Source: Azoarcus sp. (GTDB taxonomy: Bacteria > Pseudomonadota > Gammaproteobacteria > Burkholderiales > Rhodocyclaceae). Taken from it: a DNA stretch of 51,102 nt. The position numbers and the translations under genes are program-made. Every line of letters begins with the position of its first letter. Position 1 is the first letter of the stretch. Location of the stretch: positions 1-51,102 of the forward strand of contig JACESY010000002.1 of the NCBI GenBank assembly GCA_013911595.1, read 5' to 3'. Under the pieces are notes generated by a model, which saw only the letters and a program-made list of their open reading frames with translations, made no database searches and was not told the origin of the DNA. This document shows, in pieces, positions 24,155 through 33,933 of this stretch.

Positions 24155-24250
24155 AGGGTCCATGATGGCAAGGGGCGATGTGGCCGACGGCGTGCGCGAC
24201 GGGACGAAGGCCGGAGCCGACCACGACGAGGGTCGAAGGAGGCTGCGCGA

Positions 24251-25228
24251 TCAGCCGGCGTATCCGCGCTGCATCGCGAAGACTTCGCCCAGCACCGCGT
24301 CCCGTAACTCCTCCGGCCCCACCACCTCGCAATGCCGTCCGTGCTTGAGGATGTCCATGAGCAGTTCGCGGTGGTCGGCGTAGGGGAATTCGAGGAGGTA
24401 GTGGCCGTGCTCGTCGAAGTGGCCGCGCTGTTTGGGGTGCCAGTGCTCGGCGGCGACCCAGCGGGCGCGTTCGGGGGTGAAGCGCAGCGTGGCGATCTGC
24501 AGCTTGCGGCCACTGAAGATGCCGTAGCCGGGGCCGAGGACGGTGTCCAGCGTCTTGCCGGAGACTTCGCGGGCGGGGCGTTCGAGTACGCGCACCTGGC
24601 GGATGCTGTCGACGGCGAAGTTGCGCACGTCGCGGCGCAGGTGGCACCAGGCGTCGAGATACCAGTTCTCGCGGTAGTGGACGAGGCGTTGCGGGGAGAT
24701 CTCGCGTTCGGTCTCTTCGTCGGTGCCGCGGGCGTAGTAGCGCATGGAAAGGCGCTTGCGGCGCAACAGGGCGGAGCCGATGTGCTCGAAGTGGTCGAGC
24801 TTCATTGTGCGCTTGCCGATGCCGACGATGAGCACGCGGCGGCGCACTTCCTCGGCGGCGTCGTCGGCGGTGCCGAGCAGGGCGTTGAGGCGTGCCATCA
24901 GCGGCTGCACGTGGGGTGCGAGGATGCCGCCGGGGTCGAGGTTGGCGAGCAGGTGCTGCATGGTGAGCAGCGCGTGGATCTCGCGGTCGGAGAACCACAG
25001 GCCGGGCAGTTCGTACTGCGCGCCGACCTGCGGGCCGCGCGCGAAGCGGTATCCGCCGGCGTCGCGATCCCAGACGATGGGTGCGTTGAGGCGCTCGCGC
25101 AGGTACTCGAGATCACGCTTGAGCGTGGCGAGCGAGACCTCGAGTTCGTCGAGCAGGCTCTGACGGCTGACGACGCCGTGTTCAGAGATGAGCTGGTCGA
25201 TGCGATAGAGCCGCTCGGTGCGGTTCAT
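24251..25228 (-). CDS. HTH-WYL domain transcriptional regulator
   Basis: 325 aa. N-terminal winged helix (RLYRIDQLISEHGVVSRQSL, then SLATLKRDLEYLRERLNAPI; residues about 5-50) followed by a linker and a WYL domain (about 140-215: LLRRKRLSMRYYARG, ISPQRLVHYRENWYLDAWCH) and a C-terminal WCX extension (LRFTPERARWVAAEHWHPKQ). WYL proteins bind nucleic acid or nucleotide ligands and often control phage-defence or CRISPR loci. It lies upstream of the TA and cas genes on the same strand, so control of this island is plausible but unproven. It starts 13 bp after the DUF1840 gene. Confidence 0.85.
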   Translation of the reverse strand: MNRTERLYRIDQLISEHGVVSRQSLLDELEVSLATLKRDLEYLRERLNAPIVWDRDAGGYRFARGPQVGAQYELPGLWFSDREIHALLTMQHLLANLDPGGILAPHVQPLMARLNALLGTADDAAEEVRRRVLIVGIGKRTMKLDHFEHIGSALLRRKRLSMRYYARGTDEETEREISPQRLVHYRENWYLDAWCHLRRDVRNFAVDSIRQVRVLERPAREVSGKTLDTVLGPGYGIFSGRKLQIATLRFTPERARWVAAEHWHPKQRGHFDEHGHYLLEFPYADHRELLMDILKHGRHCEVVGPEELRDAVLGEVFAMQRGYAG

Positions 25229-25241
25229 CGGCCGGCGCGGC

Positions 25242-25574
25242 TCAACTTTCCCAGATGACCGGCTTCTGCTCGGCGAGCGAGAGGGTCATCATCTCGAGCA
25301 ACGGCCAGCCGCGCTGGTGCAGGCTGACGGCGGCGCCGATGCCGGTCGGAGGCGGTTCGTCCTCGTCCTCGGGCTCGTCCTGGCGCTGGCGGTCGCGTTC
25401 GCGATCGGCTTCGATGGCGGCCTGCAGGGCGGCGATGGCGTCCGGCAACTGTTCGACGGTGACGATGCCCTGGCGCGCGTCAGGATCCTTGCCGAGGATC
25501 TTGAGCAGGGGGCGGGCGTGGTCGCCGAGCATGATGACGTCGGCGGCGGCGCGGGATTTGAAGGTGATGACCAT
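25242..25574 (-). CDS. DUF1840 family protein
   Basis: 110 aa, function unknown. The conserved N-terminus MVITFKSRAAADVIMLGDHA, followed by ARPLLKILGKDPDARQGIVT and LPDAIAALQAAI, is the DUF1840 signature common in betaproteobacteria. The middle is a charged linker (RERDRQRQDEPEDEDEPPPT) and the end, VSLHQRGWPLLEMMTLSLAE, is conserved-looking. ATG 25574 was chosen for the family N-terminus and AGGAG nearby; a longer frame to 25616 lacks both. It sits between hpt and the WYL gene on the same strand. Confidence 0.8.
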   Translation of the reverse strand: MVITFKSRAAADVIMLGDHARPLLKILGKDPDARQGIVTVEQLPDAIAALQAAIEADRERDRQRQDEPEDEDEPPPTGIGAAVSLHQRGWPLLEMMTLSLAEQKPVIWES

Positions 25575-25619
25575 GAGATTGCTCCTGGTGCGAGTGTGAC
25601 GGGAGTTCCGGTGCACAGC

Positions 25620-26171
25620 CTACAGGCCGCGCACCGCGTAGATGCCGGGCGCGTTGCGCCAGTAGCCCTTGTAGTCCATGCCGCAACCGAACAGGAAACG
25701 GTCGGCCACGTCCAGGCCGGTGAAGTGTGCGCGCATGCCGGGGTGGGCCTTGCGGTCGTGGTTCTTGTCGACCAGCACGGCGGTGAACACCTGCTCCGCA
25801 CCGTGTTCGTCGAGGTGGTTCACGATGGCGTCGAGCGTGTGGCCTTCGTCGAGAATGTCGTCGAGCACCAGCACGGTGCGCCCGGCCACCGCCTGGGCCG
25901 GCTCGGCGCGCCAGTGCAGGCGCTCGCCGCGCGTGCGGTCGCCGTAGCGGGTGGCGTGCAGATAGCTGGTCTCGAGCGGAAAGGGCAGACGCGGCAGCAG
26001 ACGGCCGGAGAAGATCACGCCGCCGTTCATGACGACGAAAACGATCGGGTTGGCGTCACCCACGGCCGCGGTGATCTCTTGGGCGAGACGTTCCAGGGCG
26101 GCTTCGACGGCGGCGGCATCGGCGAGGCAATCGGCCTCGTCGCGGATGCGCCGGATTTCGTCCAGATTCAT
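25620..26171 (-). CDS. hpt: Hypoxanthine-guanine phosphoribosyltransferase
   Basis: 183 aa. Purine salvage: transfers phosphoribose from PRPP to hypoxanthine or guanine. The type I PRTase PRPP loop VLVLDDILDEGHTLDAI (about residue 105) is intact, with NPIVFVVMNGGVIFSGRLL (about 41) as the pyrophosphate loop and VDKNHDRK and DRFLFGCGMDYKGYWRN in the purine pocket and C-terminus. The organisation matches betaproteobacterial 'hypoxanthine-guanine phosphoribosyltransferase'. It is probably first gene of hpt-DUF1840. Confidence 0.9.
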   Translation of the reverse strand: MNLDEIRRIRDEADCLADAAAVEAALERLAQEITAAVGDANPIVFVVMNGGVIFSGRLLPRLPFPLETSYLHATRYGDRTRGERLHWRAEPAQAVAGRTVLVLDDILDEGHTLDAIVNHLDEHGAEQVFTAVLVDKNHDRKAHPGMRAHFTGLDVADRFLFGCGMDYKGYWRNAPGIYAVRGL

Positions 26172-26542
26172 GCAGGGGCTCCGCGTGGCGTTCGGCCCAT
26201 TCTAACCGTGGCGCGGCGAGCGGCGTGCCGAGCATGATTGCGGAGGTCGAAGGTGTAACGACTTCGATCCAAAGTGATCGGTTCCCTTGGCCGGGCGGAA
26301 AAATCACAGTACCATGGCCTCGACTGCGTCCATACTTCACGGGCGCCTGAACAGCAATCGGGGTTTTTACGAGAATCCACGGCGCCCGCGAGGGCGCAGC
26401 CGCACCGTGTGGCACCGACGAACATCCCCTGTCGTGTGCCCGGTCCGGTTCCAGATGGTCGTGCCTGGCAGGGCTTGCCGGCGGGACCTTGCGAGTTTCC
26501 ATTTCGTTTTTTCGTTTGTCACCTTAGAGGAGTAGTCATCTC
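26172..26542. other. 371-bp intergenic region, divergent promoters expected
   Basis: Lies between hpt (minus) and the ApbA-like gene (plus), so it should carry both promoters. I see no supported ORF, RNA gene or repeat. Near its right end a T-rich stretch (TTTCGTTTTTTCGTTTG, about 26504-26520) precedes AGAGGAG (26525-26531), the Shine-Dalgarno of the plus-strand gene. TGGCAC at 26408 looks like half of a sigma-54 site but lacks TTGC at the right distance. Confidence 0.5.
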
Positions 26543-27613
26543 ATGAGCAAGAAATACAATGTGCTGATCCTGGGGGCGTCCTACGGCTCCCTGCTGGGCA
26601 TGAAAATGGCCATGGCCGGTCATTCGGTCAAGCTGGTGTGCCTGCCGGCCGAGGCCGAGCTGATCAACGCCGAAGGCTGCATCGTGCGCATGCCGGTGCG
26701 TGGTCGCGAAGGCCTGGTTGAGGTCAACACCAAGAATCTGTCGGGCTCGGTCACGGCGGACGTTCCCAGCGCGATCAACCCGGCTGACTACGATCTGGTC
26801 GGTCTGGCCATGCAGGAGCCGCAGTACCGTTCGCCGGGCGTGCGCGAGCTGCTCGCCGCGGTCGCCAAGGCCGGCGTGCCGTGCATGTCCATCATGAACA
26901 TGCCGCCGCTGCCGTTCGTTGCCCGTATCCCGGGCATCGACGCCAACCTGCTGCGTGACTGCTACGCCGACTCGACCGTGTGGGACGCAGTCGATCCCAA
27001 GCTGATGACGCTGTGCAGCCCGGATCCGCAGGCTTTCCGTCCGCCCGAAGAGAAGGTCAACGTGCTCCAGGTTCGCCTGCCGACCAACTTCAAGTGCGCG
27101 CCGTTCGAGAACGACGCGCACACCCAGATCATCCGTGACCTGGATGCGGACATCGCCGCCGCGCGCTTCGAAGTCGACGGCGAGAAGCTCGAGCTGCCGG
27201 TCAAGCTCAAGGCGCATGAGTCGATCTACGTGCCGCTCGCCAAGTGGGCGATGCTGCTGGCTGGCAACTATCGCTGCGTGATGAAGGACGGTGTCCGCCC
27301 GATCAAGGAAGCCGTGCATGGCGACATCGAAGCCTCGCGTGCGATCTACGAGTGGGTCATGGACGTGTGCGTGGCGCTGGGCGCCGACCGCAACGACCTG
27401 GTGCCGTTCCAGAAGTACGCCGACGCCGCCCAGTCGCTGGGCAGCCCGTCGTCGGCCGCCCGTGCGCTGGCCGCCGGTGCGACCAACATCGAGCGCGTCG
27501 ACCGTGTCGTGCAACTGCTGGCCGCCCAGAAAGGCATGAAGAACGCCGCCGTGGACGAGATCGTGACGACGGTCGACGGCTGGCTCGAGGCCAACCGCAA
27601 GAAGGCCGCCTGA
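26543..27613 (+). CDS. ApbA/PanE-like NAD(P)-binding oxidoreductase
   Basis: 356 aa. The N-terminal Rossmann fold has a variant dinucleotide loop (NVLILGASYGSLLGMKMAMA; GASYGS rather than GAGAxG), followed by HSVKLVCLPAEAELIN and NPADYDLVGLAMQEPQY, where ketopantoate reductases sense the substrate. The C-terminal helical part (KLKAHESIYVPLAKWAMLLA, GDIEASRAIYEWVMDVCVAL) fits the ApbA_C fold. True PanE is about 300 aa and has a stricter motif, so I would not call it panE. Codon choice is strongly biased and the gene has a long leader, a good SD and a strong terminator, suggesting high expression. Substrate unknown. Confidence 0.65.
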   Translation: MSKKYNVLILGASYGSLLGMKMAMAGHSVKLVCLPAEAELINAEGCIVRMPVRGREGLVEVNTKNLSGSVTADVPSAINPADYDLVGLAMQEPQYRSPGVRELLAAVAKAGVPCMSIMNMPPLPFVARIPGIDANLLRDCYADSTVWDAVDPKLMTLCSPDPQAFRPPEEKVNVLQVRLPTNFKCAPFENDAHTQIIRDLDADIAAARFEVDGEKLELPVKLKAHESIYVPLAKWAMLLAGNYRCVMKDGVRPIKEAVHGDIEASRAIYEWVMDVCVALGADRNDLVPFQKYADAAQSLGSPSSAARALAAGATNIERVDRVVQLLAAQKGMKNAAVDEIVTTVDGWLEANRKKAA

Positions 27614-27633
27614 TCGGTCTTCCGGCAATGTAG

Positions 27634-27661
27634 AAGCCGCGCCTTAGGGCGCGGCTTTTTT
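27634..27661 (+). terminator. Rho-independent terminator after the ApbA-like gene
   Basis: Ten-bp stem AAGCCGCGCC/GGCGCGGCTT (27634-27643, 27648-27657) with loop TTAG, followed by TTTT. It is 20 bp after the stop. Because the stem starts with AA it may also work for the convergent xth gene, ending at 27680. Confidence 0.9.
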
Positions 27662-27679
27662 CGTTTACGGCCGTGAACC

Positions 27680-28462
27680 TTACTCGCCGAAGGCGTAGTC
27701 GATGGTCAGTGGTGCGTGGTCGGAGAAGCGCTCGTCCTTGTAGATGGCGGCTGTTTGCGCCGTGGCAGCGAGTGCGGGGGTGGCGATCTGGTAGTCCAGC
27801 CGCCATCCGACGTTGTTGGCCCAGGCCTGGCCGCGGTTGGACCACCATGTATAGGCCTCGCCGGTGGTGTCCGGGTGCAGGCGGCGATAGACATCGATCC
27901 AGCCCAGTTCGTCGAATACCCGTGTGAGCCAGGCGCGCTCCTCAGGCAGGAAGCCGGAGTTCTTCCGATTGGAGCGCCAGTTCTTGAGGTCGATCTCCTT
28001 GTGGGCGATGTTCCAGTCGCCGCACAACACCACTTCACGACCGCTTGCGACGAGCGCCGCCAGATGCCGGAAGAAGCGGTCCATGAAGCGGTACTTGACC
28101 TCCTGACGAAGCTCGCCGCTGGAGCCTGACGGGACGTAGACGGAAATCACCGAGAGCGTGCCAAACACCAGTTCGATGTAGCGGCCCTCGGCGTCGAACT
28201 CGGGTTCGCCCAGACCCTCGATGACCTGATCGGGCTGGCGCCGTGAATAAATGCCCACGCCGCTGTAGCCCTTCTTCTCCGCGTAATGAAAATAACCGTA
28301 GTATCCGGACGGATTGAGCATTTCGGCCGTCATGTCGGCGGTCTGGGCCTTGAGTTCCTGCAGGCACACGAAGTCGGCATCCTGCTTGGGGAGCCACTCG
28401 AAGAAGCCCTTGCGGGAGGCTGAACGGATGCCGTTGAGGTTGGCTGTGATGACGCGTAACAT
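27680..28462 (-). CDS. xth: Exodeoxyribonuclease III
   Basis: 260 aa. Mg-dependent AP endonuclease and 3'-5' exonuclease of base-excision repair. Exo III/EEP fold residues are visible: [30 protein letters not shown] (metal Glu), [52 protein letters not shown] and [11 protein letters not shown] (catalytic Asp-His). ATG 28462 gives the standard N-terminus. Only 31 bp separate this start from the divergent pyrE start. Confidence 0.93.
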   Translation of the reverse strand: MLRVITANLNGIRSASRKGFFEWLPKQDADFVCLQELKAQTADMTAEMLNPSGYYGYFHYAEKKGYSGVGIYSRRQPDQVIEGLGEPEFDAEGRYIELVFGTLSVISVYVPSGSSGELRQEVKYRFMDRFFRHLAALVASGREVVLCGDWNIAHKEIDLKNWRSNRKNSGFLPEERAWLTRVFDELGWIDVYRRLHPDTTGEAYTWWSNRGQAWANNVGWRLDYQIATPALAATAQTAAIYKDERFSDHAPLTIDYAFGE

Positions 28463-28493
28463 GCTGTCGATTGTCTCCTCTGGTCTGCTGGAC

Positions 28494-29141
28494 ATGGATT
28501 CTAGCCGCGATTTCATCGCGCTCGCCTGCGACAAGGGCGTGCTGCGTTTCGGTTCCTTCGTCACCAAGGCCGGCCGAACCTCCCCGTATTTCTTCAATGC
28601 CGGTCTGTTCGACGACGGCGCATCGTTCCGCGCGCTCTGCGGCTTTTACGCCGATGCCATTCGTGCCTCCTGCGTGCCTTGCGACATGCTGTTCGGTCCC
28701 GCCTACAAGGGTATTCCGCTGGTCGCGGGGGTGTCGATGCGGCTCGCCGAGGCCGGCTCGAACCTACCCTTCGCGTTCAACCGCAAGGAAGCCAAGGATC
28801 ATGGTGAGGGCGGCACACTGATCGGCGCGCCGCTGGCCGGGCGCGTGCTGATTCTCGACGACGTGATCTCGGCCGGCACTTCGGTTCGCGAATCCGTCGA
28901 CATCATCCGCGCCAACGGCGCCGAGCCGGCCGGTGTGGTCATCGCGCTCGACCGAATGGAGCGTGGCGCCGGCGACAAGTCGGCGGTGCAGGAGGTGCGC
29001 GAGCAGTTCGGCATCCCTGTCATCGCGGTCGCGACCCTCGAGGACTTGATCGGCTATCTGTCCGGTCACGCCGAACTCGTCGCCAATCTCGAGGCAGTCC
29101 GAGCATACAGGGAGCGATATGGCGTGGATCTGGCTGCCTAG
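28494..29141 (+). CDS. pyrE: Orotate phosphoribosyltransferase
   Basis: 215 aa. Pyrimidine biosynthesis: orotate + PRPP to OMP. It begins [20 protein letters not shown] then [19 protein letters not shown], the conserved PyrE N-terminus. The mobile loop [14 protein letters not shown] and PRPP motif [17 protein letters not shown] are intact. An in-frame ATG at 28461 is possible, but the family N-terminus favours 28494. The 3' end overlaps the following secreted-protein gene by 23 nt. Confidence 0.95.
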   Translation: MDSSRDFIALACDKGVLRFGSFVTKAGRTSPYFFNAGLFDDGASFRALCGFYADAIRASCVPCDMLFGPAYKGIPLVAGVSMRLAEAGSNLPFAFNRKEAKDHGEGGTLIGAPLAGRVLILDDVISAGTSVRESVDIIRANGAEPAGVVIALDRMERGAGDKSAVQEVREQFGIPVIAVATLEDLIGYLSGHAELVANLEAVRAYRERYGVDLAA

Positions 29142-29754
29142 CCTGACGATTGCCGTCGCTGCCACGCTGATGCCTGCATCGGCGGAGGCGCAGTCCGGTC
29201 GCACCATTTACTGCTGCGAGGACTTGCAGGACCAGTCCATCTGCGCCGACACGCTTCCGCCCGCATGCTACGGACGGGCCTATCGCGAAATCTCGCCGCG
29301 CGGGTTGGTCGTGCGTCGTGTCGCCGCGCCGCTGACCGCGGAGGAGCAGGCCAAGCTCGACGCGGAGAATCGCCGCCGTGCACGCGAAGAGGCGCTGGAG
29401 CGCCAGCAGCGCAACATGGACAACGCGCTGCTCGAAACCTATCGCGGACTCAATGACATCGACGTGCGCGAGATGCGTGCGCTCGAGGATGTCGATCGCA
29501 GCATCGCCGACATCCACGAGCGTCGCCGCGGCCTGATGGCCGAGCAGCAGGCGCTCCAGGAAGAAATGGCGACGCTGCCCGTCGACCAGGACATCGAGCC
29601 TTTGCGCCGTTCGATGCGCGCCGTCGAAAGCGAATTGCGCTCCTACCAGCGGCTGCTTGAAGCCAAGCAGGCCGAGAAGGAATCCATCCAGGCGCGCTAC
29701 GCGGCCGACCGCCGCCGCTACGCCGAGCTGATCGCCGAGCGCGCAAAGCGCTGA
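29119..29754 (+). CDS. Secreted coiled-coil protein of unknown function
   Basis: 211 aa. N-terminal signal peptide [20 protein letters not shown] with cleavage near SAEA-Q. Next comes a short Cys-rich segment ([20 protein letters not shown] with another Cys close by), resembling the DUF4124-like openings of exported betaproteobacterial proteins. From about residue 70 to the end it is almost wholly helical coiled coil rich in E, R, Q and A. SD AGGGAG precedes the ATG and the start overlaps pyrE by 23 nt, so it is coupled to pyrE. No known family assigned with confidence. Confidence 0.7.
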   Translation: MAWIWLPSLTIAVAATLMPASAEAQSGRTIYCCEDLQDQSICADTLPPACYGRAYREISPRGLVVRRVAAPLTAEEQAKLDAENRRRAREEALERQQRNMDNALLETYRGLNDIDVREMRALEDVDRSIADIHERRRGLMAEQQALQEEMATLPVDQDIEPLRRSMRAVESELRSYQRLLEAKQAEKESIQARYAADRRRYAELIAERAKR

Positions 29755-29828
29755 CAGGGCGATCGTTTCGTCAGGCTGCGGCGTAACATGCGCCGCGCTC
29801 ATTTGACCTACGCCGACATCAGCGGGGC

Positions 29829-29863
29829 CGTCGGGTGGATACGCGAAACGCATCCACCCGACG
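29829..29863. repeat. Palindromic intergenic element (REP-like stem-loop)
   Basis: Twelve-bp perfect arms CGTCGGGTGGAT and ATCCACCCGACG enclosing ACGCGAAACGC, between two convergent genes. There is no T-tract. GGTGGATA-GCGAA-GC-ATCCACC palindromes of this type are dispersed in many proteobacterial genomes, so this is probably a member of such a REP-like family, which may act as a bidirectional terminator. Confidence 0.6.
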
Positions 29864-29875
29864 ACGAGTCTCCCG

Positions 29876-32800
29876 CTACAGCAATACCCGTTCGATGCCG
29901 CCCTGGTTGGCGCGCGCGACATACTCGGGCATCCAGTTCTCGCCGAGGATGTGGCGGGCGATCTCGACCACGATGTAGTCGGCCTCGACCTTGCCGTCGT
30001 CGGAGAAGCGTGACAGCCCCTGCAGGCAGCTCGGGCACGAGGTCAGGACCTTGACCGGCGCGCTCGGCGCGTCTTCGCGCAGCGCGGCGGCGCCCTTCTC
30101 GATCTCTTCCTGCTTGCGAAAGCGCACCTGCGTCGAGATGTCGGCGCGCGAGGCGGCGAGCGTGCCCGATTCGCCGCAGCAGCGGTCGTTGAGATCCACG
30201 CGCGTGCCCATCAGCTCGTTGGCCACCTTGATGCCCTGATACTGCTTCATCGGCGTGTGGCAGGGCTCGTGGTACATGTAGCGCACGCCCTCGATGCCTT
30301 CGAGCTTGACGCCCTTTTCCATAAGGTATTCGTGGATGTCGAGCAGCCGGCAGCCGGGGAAGATCTGCTCGAACTGGTATTTCATGAGTTGATCCATGCA
30401 GGTGCCGCAGGACACGATCACGGTCTTGATGTCGAGGTAGTTAAGCGTGTTGGCGACGCGGTGGAAGAGCACCCGGTTGTCGGTGGTGATCTGCTGGCCC
30501 TTGTCCTCGAAGCCGGCCGAGGTCTGCGGATAGCCGCAGCATAGATAGCCCGGCGGCAGCACCGTGGTGGTGCCGACGTGGTAGAGCATGGCCTGCGTGG
30601 CCAGGCCCACCTGGCTGAACAGGCGCTCCGAGCCACAGCCGGGGAAATAGAACACCGCCTCGGATTCGTCGCGCCGCCCCTGCGGGTCGCGGATCACCGG
30701 CACGATCTTGTCGTCCTCGATGTCGAGCAGCGCGCGGCTGGTGCGCTTGGGCAGGTTGCCGGGCATGGGCTTGTTGATGAAGTGGATCACCTGCGCCTTG
30801 ATCGAACCCTTGCCGAGCGTGGCCGGCGGTGCCTTGACCTGCTCCTGGATCAACCCCAGCGACTTGCCGATGCGGTGGCCCAGGCGCTGTGCCTTGTAGC
30901 CCCATTCGATCATGCCCTTGCGGATGAGCTTGATGGTCGCCGGGTCCTTGACCGTGAGAAAGGCCATCGCCGCCGTGGTGCCGGGGTTGAACGAGCGCTT
31001 GCCCTGCTTGCGCAGCAGGTTGCGCATCTTGATCGACACGTCGCCGAAGTCGATGTCCACCGGACAGGGTTTCTCGCACTTGTGGCACACGGTGCAGTGG
31101 TCACCCACGTCCTCGAACTCGGCCCAGTGGGCCAGCGACACGCCGCGCCGCGTCTGCTCCTCGTAGAGGATGGCCTCGATCAGCAGAGACGTGGACAGGA
31201 TCTTGTCGCGCGGCGAATACAGCAGGTTGGCGCGCGGCACGTGGGTCGAGCACACCGGCTTGCACTTGCCGCAGCGCAGGCAGTCCTTGATGTCGTGCGC
31301 GATCTCGCCGATCTCGGTCTGCTCCATGATCAGCGACTCGTGCCCCATCAGGTTGAAGCTGGGGGTGTAGGCGAGATCCAGATTGGCGTTGTGCTCGCCG
31401 CCACGCATCAGCTTGCCGCGGTTGAAGTGGCCGTTGGGGTCAACCTTCTTCTTGTAGTCCCAGAAGCCCGCCATCTCGGCGTCGGTGAGGTAGTCGAGCT
31501 TGGTGATGCCGATGCCGTGCTCACCGGAGATCACGCCATCGAGCGATCGCGCAATCGCCATGATGCGGTCGACCGTGCGGTTGGCCGTGGTCAGCATCTC
31601 GTAGTGGTCGGAGTTGACCGGAATGTTGGTGTGCACGTTGCCGTCGCCCGCGTGCATGTGCAGCGCCACGAACACGCGTCCGCGCAGCACTTCTCGGTGG
31701 ATGGCCTCGATGCGCTCGCGCACGGGTGCGAACACCACGCCGTCGAAGCTGTGCTCCAGGCGCGGCTTGAGTTCGGCCTTCCACGACACGCGGATGGAAT
31801 AGTCCTGCAGGCGGTGGAACAGCACCGGGTCGGCCGCGCGATTGGTGAACTCGCTGGCGGCAATGCCCAGACCGGACAGCGAGGTCTCGGCCTCGGCCAG
31901 CGGCGTGTCGAGGTTGTCGAGGATCCACTGCCAGCGCGCTCGGATCTCGGCGATGGCTTCGAGTGCGGTGCTGCGACTCTCGCCGATCAGTTCTTCCTTG
32001 TCCAGGTCGGTGTCGCCAACGTCGATCGGCAGGTCGCCGGCCACGAATTCGGCCAGCGCGTCGCACAGCGCGAGCTTGTTGGCGGTGGACAGCTCGATGT
32101 TGATGCGCTCGATGGCGTCGCAGTAGTCGCCCATGCGATCGAGCGGGATGACCACGTCCTCGTTGATCTTGAAGGCGTTGGTGTGTTTGGAGATCGCCGC
32201 GGTTCGCGAGCGGTCCAGCCAGAAGCGCTTGCGCTGCTCGTCGGAGGCGGCGATGAAGCCCTCGGCCGAACGCGCGTTGCACATGCGCACCACTTCCGAG
32301 GCGGCGGTCATCACCGCGTCCTCGTCGTGGCCGACGATGTCGCCCACCAGGACCATTTTGGGCCGCCCGTGGCGGCGCGCCTTGGTGGCGTAGCCCACGG
32401 CCTTGACGTAGCGTTCGTCCAGGTGCTCGAGGCCGGCCAGTTGTACGCCGGTCGCATGGCCCTCGCCGCCGGGCTTGAAGTAGTCGGTGATCTCGACGAT
32501 CGCCGGCACGGCCTCGCGCACCTGACCGAAGAATTCCAGGCACACGGTGCGCGTGTGTGGCGGCATCTTGTGCAATACCCAGCGCGCGGCCACGATCAGC
32601 CCGTCCGTGCCTTCCTTCTGCACGCCCGGCACGCCGCCGAGAAACTTGTCGGTGACGTCCTTGCCCAGACCGGCCTTGCGGCAGCTCGCGCCCGGCAGGC
32701 TCACAATCTCCTCGCCAAGTTGCTTGCGGCCGCTCGCGTCGAAGCGGCGCAGGCGGAATTCGACCGTTTCCTGCTCGTGGATCTTGCCCAGATTGTGGTT

Positions 32801-33763
32801 GAGGCGTTCGACCTCCAGCCATTCGCCGTCGGGCGTGACCATCTTCCACCAGGCCAGGTTGTCGAGCGCCGTGCCCCACAGCACGGCCTTCTTGCCGCCG
32901 GCGTTCATCGCGATGTTTCCGCCGATACAGGAGGCCTCGGCCGAGGTCGGGTCGACTGCGAACACGCGCCCGGCTCCGCTGGCCGCTTCGGCCACGCGCG
33001 CGGTGATCACGCCGGCGCCGGTGCGGATCGTCGCCACCGGGGCGTCCAGACCGGGCAGCACGCGCTCCTCGATCGCGCCCAGGGTGATGAGCTTTTCGGT
33101 ATTGATGACCACCGATCTCGCGTCCAGCGGGATCGCGCCGCCGGTGTAGCCGGTACCGCCGCCGCGCGGGATGATGGTCAGGCCCAGCTCGATGCAGTCG
33201 CGCACCAGCGCGGCGATCTCGTCCTCGGTGTCGGGGCGCAGCACCACGAAGGGGTATTCGACGCGCCAGTCGGTGGCGTCGGTCACGTGCGAGACGCGCG
33301 TATGACCATCGAAGCAGATGTTGTCGCGTCGCGTGTGGCGCGCCAGCACCTTGGCGACGCGCTTGCGCAGTGCCCCGGTGTCGTCGAAGAAGCGCGCGAA
33401 CTCACCGACCGCGGCCTCGGCCGCATTGACCAGCCGGGCGACCTTGGCGGAGCGTTCCGGGTCGTCTGCCGAACTCTCCTGGCGGCGTTTCTCGACCTCG
33501 CGCAGACGGTGACGCATCGCGCCGACCAGCGCCTCGCGCCGGTCACGGCTGGCGAGCAAGTCGTCCTGCAGGTAGGGATTGCGCTGAACGACCCAGATGT
33601 CGCCCAGCACCTCGTAGAGCATGCGCGCCGAGCGTCCGGTGACGCGCTCGGCGCGCAGGCCGTCGAGGATCGCCCAGGCCTCGGTGCCGAGCAGGCGGAT
33701 GACGATCTCGCGATCCGAGAACGAGGTGTAGTTGTAGGGGATTTCTCGCAGGCGCTGAGTCAT
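29876..33763 (-). CDS. FAD/FMN-binding oxidoreductase with Fe-S and CCG domains (DUF3683 type, D-lactate/glycolate dehydrogenase-like)
   Basis: 1295 aa. Order: N-terminal DUF3683 region (about 1-130, [18 protein letters not shown]); FAD-binding type 4 domain (about 165-400, [20 protein letters not shown], then [20 protein letters not shown]); FAD oxidase C-terminal domain ([24 protein letters not shown]); two 4Fe-4S clusters ([30 protein letters not shown]); two CCG domains ([11 protein letters not shown]...[14 protein letters not shown]...[14 protein letters not shown]). It resembles fused D-2-hydroxyacid (lactate, glycolate or 2-hydroxyglutarate) dehydrogenases that feed the quinone pool. 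The DUF3683 form is typical of betaproteobacteria. Substrate not determined. Confidence 0.88.
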   Translation of the reverse strand: MTQRLREIPYNYTSFSDREIVIRLLGTEAWAILDGLRAERVTGRSARMLYEVLGDIWVVQRNPYLQDDLLASRDRREALVGAMRHRLREVEKRRQESSADDPERSAKVARLVNAAEAAVGEFARFFDDTGALRKRVAKVLARHTRRDNICFDGHTRVSHVTDATDWRVEYPFVVLRPDTEDEIAALVRDCIELGLTIIPRGGGTGYTGGAIPLDARSVVINTEKLITLGAIEERVLPGLDAPVATIRTGAGVITARVAEAASGAGRVFAVDPTSAEASCIGGNIAMNAGGKKAVLWGTALDNLAWWKMVTPDGEWLEVERLNHNLGKIHEQETVEFRLRRFDASGRKQLGEEIVSLPGASCRKAGLGKDVTDKFLGGVPGVQKEGTDGLIVAARWVLHKMPPHTRTVCLEFFGQVREAVPAIVEITDYFKPGGEGHATGVQLAGLEHLDERYVKAVGYATKARRHGRPKMVLVGDIVGHDEDAVMTAASEVVRMCNARSAEGFIAASDEQRKRFWLDRSRTAAISKHTNAFKINEDVVIPLDRMGDYCDAIERINIELSTANKLALCDALAEFVAGDLPIDVGDTDLDKEELIGESRSTALEAIAEIRARWQWILDNLDTPLAEAETSLSGLGIAASEFTNRAADPVLFHRLQDYSIRVSWKAELKPRLEHSFDGVVFAPVRERIEAIHREVLRGRVFVALHMHAGDGNVHTNIPVNSDHYEMLTTANRTVDRIMAIARSLDGVISGEHGIGITKLDYLTDAEMAGFWDYKKKVDPNGHFNRGKLMRGGEHNANLDLAYTPSFNLMGHESLIMEQTEIGEIAHDIKDCLRCGKCKPVCSTHVPRANLLYSPRDKILSTSLLIEAILYEEQTRRGVSLAHWAEFEDVGDHCTVCHKCEKPCPVDIDFGDVSIKMRNLLRKQGKRSFNPGTTAAMAFLTVKDPATIKLIRKGMIEWGYKAQRLGHRIGKSLGLIQEQVKAPPATLGKGSIKAQVIHFINKPMPGNLPKRTSRALLDIEDDKIVPVIRDPQGRRDESEAVFYFPGCGSERLFSQVGLATQAMLYHVGTTTVLPPGYLCCGYPQTSAGFEDKGQQITTDNRVLFHRVANTLNYLDIKTVIVSCGTCMDQLMKYQFEQIFPGCRLLDIHEYLMEKGVKLEGIEGVRYMYHEPCHTPMKQYQGIKVANELMGTRVDLNDRCCGESGTLAASRADISTQVRFRKQEEIEKGAAALREDAPSAPVKVLTSCPSCLQGLSRFSDDGKVEADYIVVEIARHILGENWMPEYVARANQGGIERVLL

Positions 33764-33879
33764 GGGCGGGACGGTTCCGGTGCAATTGCTGCAATGGGAC
33801 CAACGATTGTACCGTGAGTTGCCCGACTAAGTTCCGGCCGCAAACCCCTTGTAGCTACAGGGCATTGATCCGGAAACGG

Positions 33880-33900
33880 AAAACCGCCGCGCTTAGCGCG
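33880..33900 (-). terminator. Weak intrinsic terminator after the FHA gene
   Basis: On the minus strand CGCGC-TAA-GCGCG (33888-33900) is followed by GCGGTTTT. The 5-bp stem and short T run make this only a modest terminator for the FHA gene ending at 33934. Confidence 0.35.
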
Positions 33901-33933
33901 CGTGGGCTGGGTGTTGCGCCGCGCAAGAGCGCC

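Noticed and set aside
26408..26424. TGGCAC as a sigma-54 promoter
   Set aside because: The -12 TTGC element is missing at the required spacing, and the nearby TGGCAG...TTGC has the wrong distance.
30578..33817. A 1079-codon plus-strand ORF
   Set aside because: Antisense to the FAD/Fe-S oxidoreductase, which has clear domains. Composition is that of a high-GC shadow frame.
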